Below are positions 59,680-64,000 of a stretch of 64,000 nt of DNA, one piece after another (position 1 is the stretch's first letter; the number at the start of each line of letters is the position of its first letter). This DNA comes from Hyphomicrobiales bacterium (GTDB lineage Bacteria > Pseudomonadota > Alphaproteobacteria > Rhizobiales > Beijerinckiaceae). The position numbers were made by a program, and so were the translations under genes. Under the pieces are notes generated by a model. It was not told where the DNA came from and made no database searches. It saw nothing but the letters and a program-made list of their open reading frames with translations. The stretch covers positions 1-64,000 of the forward strand of contig UBNE01000041.1 in the NCBI GenBank assembly GCA_900466745.1, given 5' to 3'.

Positions 59680-59695
59680 GCGCCGGAACCGGCGC
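59680..59695. other. hairpin just upstream of the gamma-glutamyltransferase gene
   Basis: Perfect inverted repeat GCGCCGG/CCGGCGC around AA, followed by a run of A and then the ribosome-binding region of the next gene (ATG at 59718). The rest of the 296-base gap between ilvA and this gene shows no gene. A role in the 5' leader is possible but unproven. Confidence 0.35.
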
Positions 59696-59717
59696 AAAAA
59701 AGGGAACGGAGCGGAAG

Positions 59718-61313
59718 ATGAGCTGGGGCGATCGCGATTTCATGGTACCGGGCCGTTCGGTGGCGGTCGGCGGGCGCGGCATGGCCGCGACCTCGCATCC
59801 GGCGGCGACGCTGGCCGCCGTCGACATCCTGCGCGCCGGCGGCAACGCCGTCGACGCCGCCATCGCGGCGGTGGCGGTGCAGGCGGTGGTCGATCCGCAC
59901 ATGACCGGCATCGGCGGCGACTGCTTCGCGATCTATGCCCCCGCCGGCGGCGAGATGGTCGCGATCAACGGCTCGGGCCGCGCGCCCGCCAGGGCCGAGC
60001 TCGGCTGGTTCCTCGGCCAGGGGCTGACGGCGATCGCGCCGGATTCGCCCCATGCCGTCACCGTGCCCGGCGCCATCGACGCCTGGTGCCGGCTCGTCGC
60101 CGACCACGGCAGCAAAAGCCTGGACGAGATCTTCGCCCCGGCGATCCGCGCCGCCGAGGAGGGTTTCGTGGTGACGCCGCGCGTCGCGCTCGACTGGAAC
60201 CGCTATCGCGGCCGCATCGAGAAGCACGGCCTCGGCAACGCCGTCTACCTGCCCGGCGGCAAGGCGCCGGCGGCCGGCGACAGGATGGTCCATCCCGCGC
60301 TCGGCCGGATGCTGCGCCGCATCGCCCGCGAAGGCCGCTCCGCCTTCTACGAGGGCGAGGCCGCCGAGGAGATGGTCGCCGTCCTGAACAAGGCCGGCAG
60401 CCTGATGGCGGTCGAGGATTTCGCCACGGCGAAACCGGATTATGTCGAGCCCATCGGCGCGGATTACCGCGGCCATCGCCTCTGGGAATGCCCGCCGAAC
60501 GGCCAGGGCATCGCCGCGCTGCTGATCGCGCGCATCCTCGACGGCTTCGACCTCAGGGACGGCAAGCTCGGCGAGGCCGACCGCATCCATCTCCTGGCCG
60601 AGGCCAGCAAGGCGGCCTATCGCCAGCGCGACGCGCTGGTGGCCGATCCGGCGGCGAGCCCCTTCGATACCGCGGCGTTCCTGTCCGACGCCTTCGTCGG
60701 CCGGCTGCGCGCCGAGATCAGTCTGGAGAAGGCGGCGAAGCCGGAGGCTTTCGACATGCCGCTGCACAAGGACACGATCTATCTCTGCGTCGTCGACGGC
60801 GACGGCAACATGATCTCCTTCATCAACTCGCTGTTCTCGGCCTTCGGCAGCGGCATCTATGCGGAGAAATCCGGCGTCATGCTGCAGAACCGCGGCTCGG
60901 GCTTCCGCCTGATCGAGGGCCATCCCAACGCCATCGCGCCGCGCAAGCGCCCCTTCCACACCATCATCCCCGGCATGCTCGCCAAGGACGGCCGCACGGT
61001 GATGCCCTTCGGCGTGATGGGCGGGCAGTACCAGTCGACCGGCCATGTCCAGTTCGTCTCGAACATCCTCGACCGCGGTCTCGACCCGCAGCAGGCGAGC
61101 GACGCAGCCCGCAGCTTCGCCTATGACGGCAAGCTCTCGCTCGAGCCGACGATTCCCGAGAGCGTCGCGGCCGAGCTCAAGGCACGCGGCCATGACGTGG
61201 TCCGGGCCGACGAGCCGCTCGGCGGCTGCCAGGCGATCTGGGTCGACCATGCGCGCGGCGTGATGTTCGGCGCCTCCGACCACCGCAAGGACGGCATGGC
61301 GCTGGCGGTCTGA
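59718..61313 (+). CDS. gamma-glutamyltransferase family protein (Ntn hydrolase)
   Basis: 531 residues. The autoprocessing nucleophile is Thr353 in [15 protein letters not shown], and the glutamate-binding region is [12 protein letters not shown] followed by KRPFHTIIP. The N-terminal part contains [11 protein letters not shown] and [11 protein letters not shown]. There is no signal peptide, unlike periplasmic Ggt, so it may be a cytoplasmic acylase or a glutathione/gamma-glutamyl compound hydrolase. The ATG at 59718 follows GGAGCGGAAG. Confidence 0.9.
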   Translation: MSWGDRDFMVPGRSVAVGGRGMAATSHPAATLAAVDILRAGGNAVDAAIAAVAVQAVVDPHMTGIGGDCFAIYAPAGGEMVAINGSGRAPARAELGWFLGQGLTAIAPDSPHAVTVPGAIDAWCRLVADHGSKSLDEIFAPAIRAAEEGFVVTPRVALDWNRYRGRIEKHGLGNAVYLPGGKAPAAGDRMVHPALGRMLRRIAREGRSAFYEGEAAEEMVAVLNKAGSLMAVEDFATAKPDYVEPIGADYRGHRLWECPPNGQGIAALLIARILDGFDLRDGKLGEADRIHLLAEASKAAYRQRDALVADPAASPFDTAAFLSDAFVGRLRAEISLEKAAKPEAFDMPLHKDTIYLCVVDGDGNMISFINSLFSAFGSGIYAEKSGVMLQNRGSGFRLIEGHPNAIAPRKRPFHTIIPGMLAKDGRTVMPFGVMGGQYQSTGHVQFVSNILDRGLDPQQASDAARSFAYDGKLSLEPTIPESVAAELKARGHDVVRADEPLGGCQAIWVDHARGVMFGASDHRKDGMALAV

Positions 61314-61368
61314 GGAACGCGCCCTTAACGCGCGTCCGCTATCGCTGGCGGCGGCAAGGGAGAGGCGC

Positions 61369-62415
61369 GTGGCGCAGGAAGGGTCGTTCGGCTGGGGAAT
61401 CATGGGCAGCGGCGCCATCGCCGGGCTCTTCGCCGCCGATCTCGGCCTGCTGCCGCAGGCGCGGATCGCGGCGGTTCACTCGCGCACCCTCGCCGGAGCG
61501 CAGGGCTTCGCCGGGCGCTTCGGCGCGGCCGCCTATGCGGACGCGGCCGCCTTCCTCGCCGATCCGGCGGTCGAGGCGGTCTATGTCGCGACCCCCAATC
61601 ACCTCCATGCCGCGCAGGCGTTGCAGGCGCTCGCCGCCGGCAAGCCGGTGCTGATCGAGAAGCCGGTCGCGCTGAACAGCGCCGATGTCGAGGCCATCGC
61701 GCAGGCGGCGCGCGAGCGCGGCCTCTTCGCCATGGAGGCGCTGTGGAGCCGCTTCCTGCCGGCGGTCCGCGCGATGCGCGAGCAGATCGAAGCAGGACGC
61801 ATCGGAGAGGTCAGGCGCATCCGCGCCGATCTCTCCTATGCCCATCCGCAGGAGCCCGGCAGCCGCTTCTTCGACCCGACGCTGGGCGGCGGCGCGGCCT
61901 ATGATCTCGGCGTCTATCCGCTGTCGCTGACGCTCCATCTGCTCGGCGCGCCGCTGGCGGCGGGCGGGCGCTGGTTCGCGGCGGCGGGCGGCGTCGATCT
62001 GCGCAGCGAATTCCGGCTGGATTACCCGCAGGCCACGGCCGAGCTTTCCTGCGGCTTCGACCGCGACGGCGAGAACCGTTTCCTGGTCGAGGGCACGCGC
62101 GGGGCGCTCACCCTCGCGGCGCCCTTCCTCAAGGCGCAGCGCCTGACCTTCGACGCCGATCCCGGCCGCGCCCTGGCGGCCTATGAGCGCGGGCGCGGTC
62201 TCGCGGCGCGCCTGCTCGACCGCATCCCGAAGCCCGGGCGCAGCGGCGAGGCCTTTGCCTTTCCAGGCAATGGCCTGCAATTCCAGGCGCAGGCGCTGAT
62301 GACGGCCGTCCGGGCCGGCGAGACCGATTGCGCGACGATGCCGCTTTCCGACAGCGCCGCCGTGCTGCGGATCGTCGAGAGCGTGCTGGCCCGGCCGCCG
62401 GCCGGGCAGGGCTGA
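61369..62415 (+). CDS. Gfo/Idh/MocA family oxidoreductase
   Basis: 348 residues. The Rossmann motif is GIMGSGAIAGLFAAD near residues 8-22 and the EKPVALN catalytic-lysine motif lies near 95. The C-terminal domain has GGGAAYDLGVYPLSL, typical of the glucose-fructose oxidoreductase/trans-dihydrodiol dehydrogenase branch. The GTG start at 61369 has GGGAGAGG just upstream. It converges end to end with a second Gfo/Idh gene; the substrate is unknown. Confidence 0.87.
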   Translation: MAQEGSFGWGIMGSGAIAGLFAADLGLLPQARIAAVHSRTLAGAQGFAGRFGAAAYADAAAFLADPAVEAVYVATPNHLHAAQALQALAAGKPVLIEKPVALNSADVEAIAQAARERGLFAMEALWSRFLPAVRAMREQIEAGRIGEVRRIRADLSYAHPQEPGSRFFDPTLGGGAAYDLGVYPLSLTLHLLGAPLAAGGRWFAAAGGVDLRSEFRLDYPQATAELSCGFDRDGENRFLVEGTRGALTLAAPFLKAQRLTFDADPGRALAAYERGRGLAARLLDRIPKPGRSGEAFAFPGNGLQFQAQALMTAVRAGETDCATMPLSDSAAVLRIVESVLARPPAGQG

Positions 62416-63561
62416 TCAGAAGCGCGAGCGCGGGCGATAGGGCTGCGGCAGGTCGCGGGCGTTGTTCAAGGCCAGCGCCAGCTCGGTGATGTGCAGCGCC
62501 AGCGCGCCTGAGAAGCGGGGGGCCGCCCCGCGCCCGATCGCCTCCGCCTGGTCGGCGACGCCGCGCATGAAGTCGATCTGCGAAGGATAGCCCGGCAGGG
62601 CCCTGCTCGCCGGCGCGGCCGGATAGGGCAGGCGCCGGCCGGGCGCCGGCTTCCAGGGCAGGGCGCGCCCGAGCCTGGCTTCGGCGCGGGTGAGCAGGCG
62701 CCCGAGCAGCGGGCGCGGCGCCCCGGCCTCCTCGACATGGATGACGGAGCGGTTGTCCCAGAGGTCGCGCAGGGTGAGCGAGCCCTTTTCCGCGAAGATC
62801 TGCAGCGAGCGGTCGCGCGGCGCCGCGAGGCCGTTGGTCAGCCGCGCCACGACGCCGGAGCGGAATTGCAGGCAGCCGACCGAGAAATCCGGCGCCATGA
62901 CGATGTGATCGGTGCCCGGCCCCTTGTCCGGAAAGGTCACGGCCGAGAAGGCGGTCAGGCTCTCGACCGGGCCGAACAGCGTGACGAGCCAGGAAAGGGC
63001 GTAGCCGGCATGCTCCAGCGTGCAGCCGATCTCGAACTCGTGCAGCCCCGGCCAGGGCGCGCCGGAGCGCGAGCGCCAGCTCGCCCATTTGTCGCGGAAG
63101 ACGGGACCGTCCTCCATCGCGGCATAGACCAGCCGCGGCGTTCCGATCCGTCCCCCGCGCAAGGTGTCCTCGACCAGGCGGTGCGCGTCGCTGAGCCCGT
63201 TGGCGGGCGCCGTCGCCAGCGTCAGCCCGGCGCCTTGCGCCTGCGCGACCAGCGCCTCGGCCTGCGCCAGCGCCATGGCGAGCGGCTTCTCGCAATAGAC
63301 GTGCTTGCCGGCGGCGAGCGCCCGGCTGGTGATCTCGTAATGGCTTTCCGGCGTCGTCAGGTTGACGACGATGCCGACCGCCGGATCGGCCAGCAGCGCG
63401 TCGAGGCCGGCATAGGCCGGGACGTTGTGGAAGGCGCGGAAGGCTTCGAGGCGCGCGGCGTCGCGGTCCCAGACGCCGGCGAGCGACAGCGCCGGGTGGT
63501 TGGCGAGCGTCGTCATGTAGTAGTCGGCGACGAACCCCGTGCCGACGAGCGCGATCTTCAT
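62416..63561 (-). CDS. Gfo/Idh/MocA family oxidoreductase
   Basis: 381 residues. N-terminal Rossmann motif ALVGTGFVADYYMTTLANHP at about 4-23, TTPESHYE near 69 and the EKPLAMAL lysine motif near 90. The C-terminal domain contains EFEIGCTLEHAGYALSWL. The ATG at 63561 (MKIALVGTGF) is chosen because the Rossmann strand begins there; an 18-residue extension is unconserved in character. Its stop abuts that of the convergent Gfo/Idh gene, but the sequences differ and are not a tandem duplication. Confidence 0.87.
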   Translation of the reverse strand: MKIALVGTGFVADYYMTTLANHPALSLAGVWDRDAARLEAFRAFHNVPAYAGLDALLADPAVGIVVNLTTPESHYEITSRALAAGKHVYCEKPLAMALAQAEALVAQAQGAGLTLATAPANGLSDAHRLVEDTLRGGRIGTPRLVYAAMEDGPVFRDKWASWRSRSGAPWPGLHEFEIGCTLEHAGYALSWLVTLFGPVESLTAFSAVTFPDKGPGTDHIVMAPDFSVGCLQFRSGVVARLTNGLAAPRDRSLQIFAEKGSLTLRDLWDNRSVIHVEEAGAPRPLLGRLLTRAEARLGRALPWKPAPGRRLPYPAAPASRALPGYPSQIDFMRGVADQAEAIGRGAAPRFSGALALHITELALALNNARDLPQPYRPRSRF

Positions 63562-63646
63562 GATCCGGTCCCGTTCCGCCGACATGCGGCCGGCGCTCCA
63601 GCCTATCCCAGGCAAGAATGAAGATCGGCTTTCGCGAATCCGGGAC

Positions 63647-64000
63647 TCAGGCCGCGCCGATGGCGTTGGACGGCGTCTGGCGGTCGGTGATCTGCTGGCC
63701 GAACAGGCTGCCCGCCAGCTCCACCGCGAGGCGGGCCGTCTGGCCGCGGTCGTCGAGGAAGGGGTTGAGCTCGACGATGTCCATCGAGCGCACCAGCCCG
63801 GAATCGTGCAGCAGCTCCATCACCAGATGCGCCTCGCGATAGGTCGTGCCGCCCGGGACCGTGGTGCCGACGCCGGGCGCCAGCGGCGGATCGATGAAAT
63901 CGACGTCGAAGGAGACGTGCAGCACGCCGTTCGCGGCGCGCACCTTCTCGATGACCTGGCGGATCAGGACGCCGACGCCATGCTCGTCGATGGCGCGCAT
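63647..64000 (-). CDS. rocF: arginase, C-terminal part (runs off the window)
   Basis: The last 117 residues of arginase, which splits arginine into ornithine and urea. The manganese-binding motif is SFDVDFIDP (Asp-x-Asp-x3-Asp), then GTTVPGGTTYREAH with the Glu ligand region and the C-terminal VELNPFLDDRGQTA. The visible Met at the window edge is probably internal. It feeds ornithine to the cyclodeaminase encoded at 54500. The C-terminal tail is of normal length. Confidence 0.92.
   Translation of the reverse strand: MRAIDEHGVGVLIRQVIEKVRAANGVLHVSFDVDFIDPPLAPGVGTTVPGGTTYREAHLVMELLHDSGLVRSMDIVELNPFLDDRGQTARLAVELAGSLFGQQITDRQTPSNAIGAA

Noticed and set aside
61369..63561. Tandem or inverted duplication of a Gfo/Idh gene
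   Set aside because: The two proteins share the fold but little sequence, so this is not a recent duplication.

Overview
The window is high-GC, densely coded DNA from a chromosome that looks like an alphaproteobacterium of the order Hyphomicrobiales, probably a Bosea-like soil bacterium. This placement is an inference from gene content: an FdsGBACD-type formate dehydrogenase, a UvrB with a long N-terminal extension, MmeI-like restriction, branched-chain keto acid dehydrogenase, many Lrp/LysR/GntR regulators and the repeat families described below. I see no rRNA, tRNA, CRISPR array, transposase or prophage genes.

Layout. 1-122: the start of a Tat-exported solute-binding protein. 336-1199: purU. 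1460-8890: an apparent operon behind a palindromic operator, holding an SDR, an IolG-like dehydrogenase, an inositol-monophosphatase-like enzyme and an AfuABC-type ABC importer. It reads as an uptake and catabolic pathway for a phosphorylated cyclitol or sugar. 9050-12542: a Na/Pi cotransporter, YnfA and a BaiN/HI0933-type flavoprotein. 12567-21237: a small defence-flavoured segment with an MmeI-like restriction-modification gene carrying a one-base frameshift, uvrB, an AT-rich AIPR-family gene and a GNAT. 21781-24210: small Cys-rich protein, Nudix, cytochrome c, alpha/beta hydrolase. 24611-33614: formate metabolism (fdsR, fdsGBA, fdhD, fdsD and an oxalate/formate-type MFS carrier ending at a clear terminator). 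PurU releases formate, so purU and fds are metabolically linked. 33819-40987: an LLM flavoprotein and lrp-bkdA1-A2-B-lpdV for branched-chain keto acid oxidation. 41173-42963: a DUF983 gene and a MocR regulator that appear to share an operator.

43058-50175: a GntR-headed operon with a polar amino-acid-type ABC transporter and a 2-hydroxyacid dehydrogenase, divergent from an enolase-superfamily dehydratase and an SDR; a likely sugar-acid or hydroxy-acid catabolic locus. 50251-55558: two Lrp regulators, an aldo/keto reductase, an aldehyde dehydrogenase and ornithine cyclodeaminase. 55563-56792: a CobW-type GTPase behind a Zur-like box. 56923-64000: LysR, threonine deaminase, gamma-glutamyltransferase, two Gfo/Idh oxidoreductases and the end of an arginase.

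Two families of palindromic repeats are scattered through the window (nine copies). Family A begins with CCGTCATTCCGG, family B with CGTCATCCCGG. Eight copies are intergenic, but one family A copy lies in frame inside bkdB, where it encodes about 50 residues of the interdomain linker. The observations most worth following are the putative phosphorylated-polyol operon, the paired MocR operators, the coding-sequence palindrome and the AIPR/MmeI segment.
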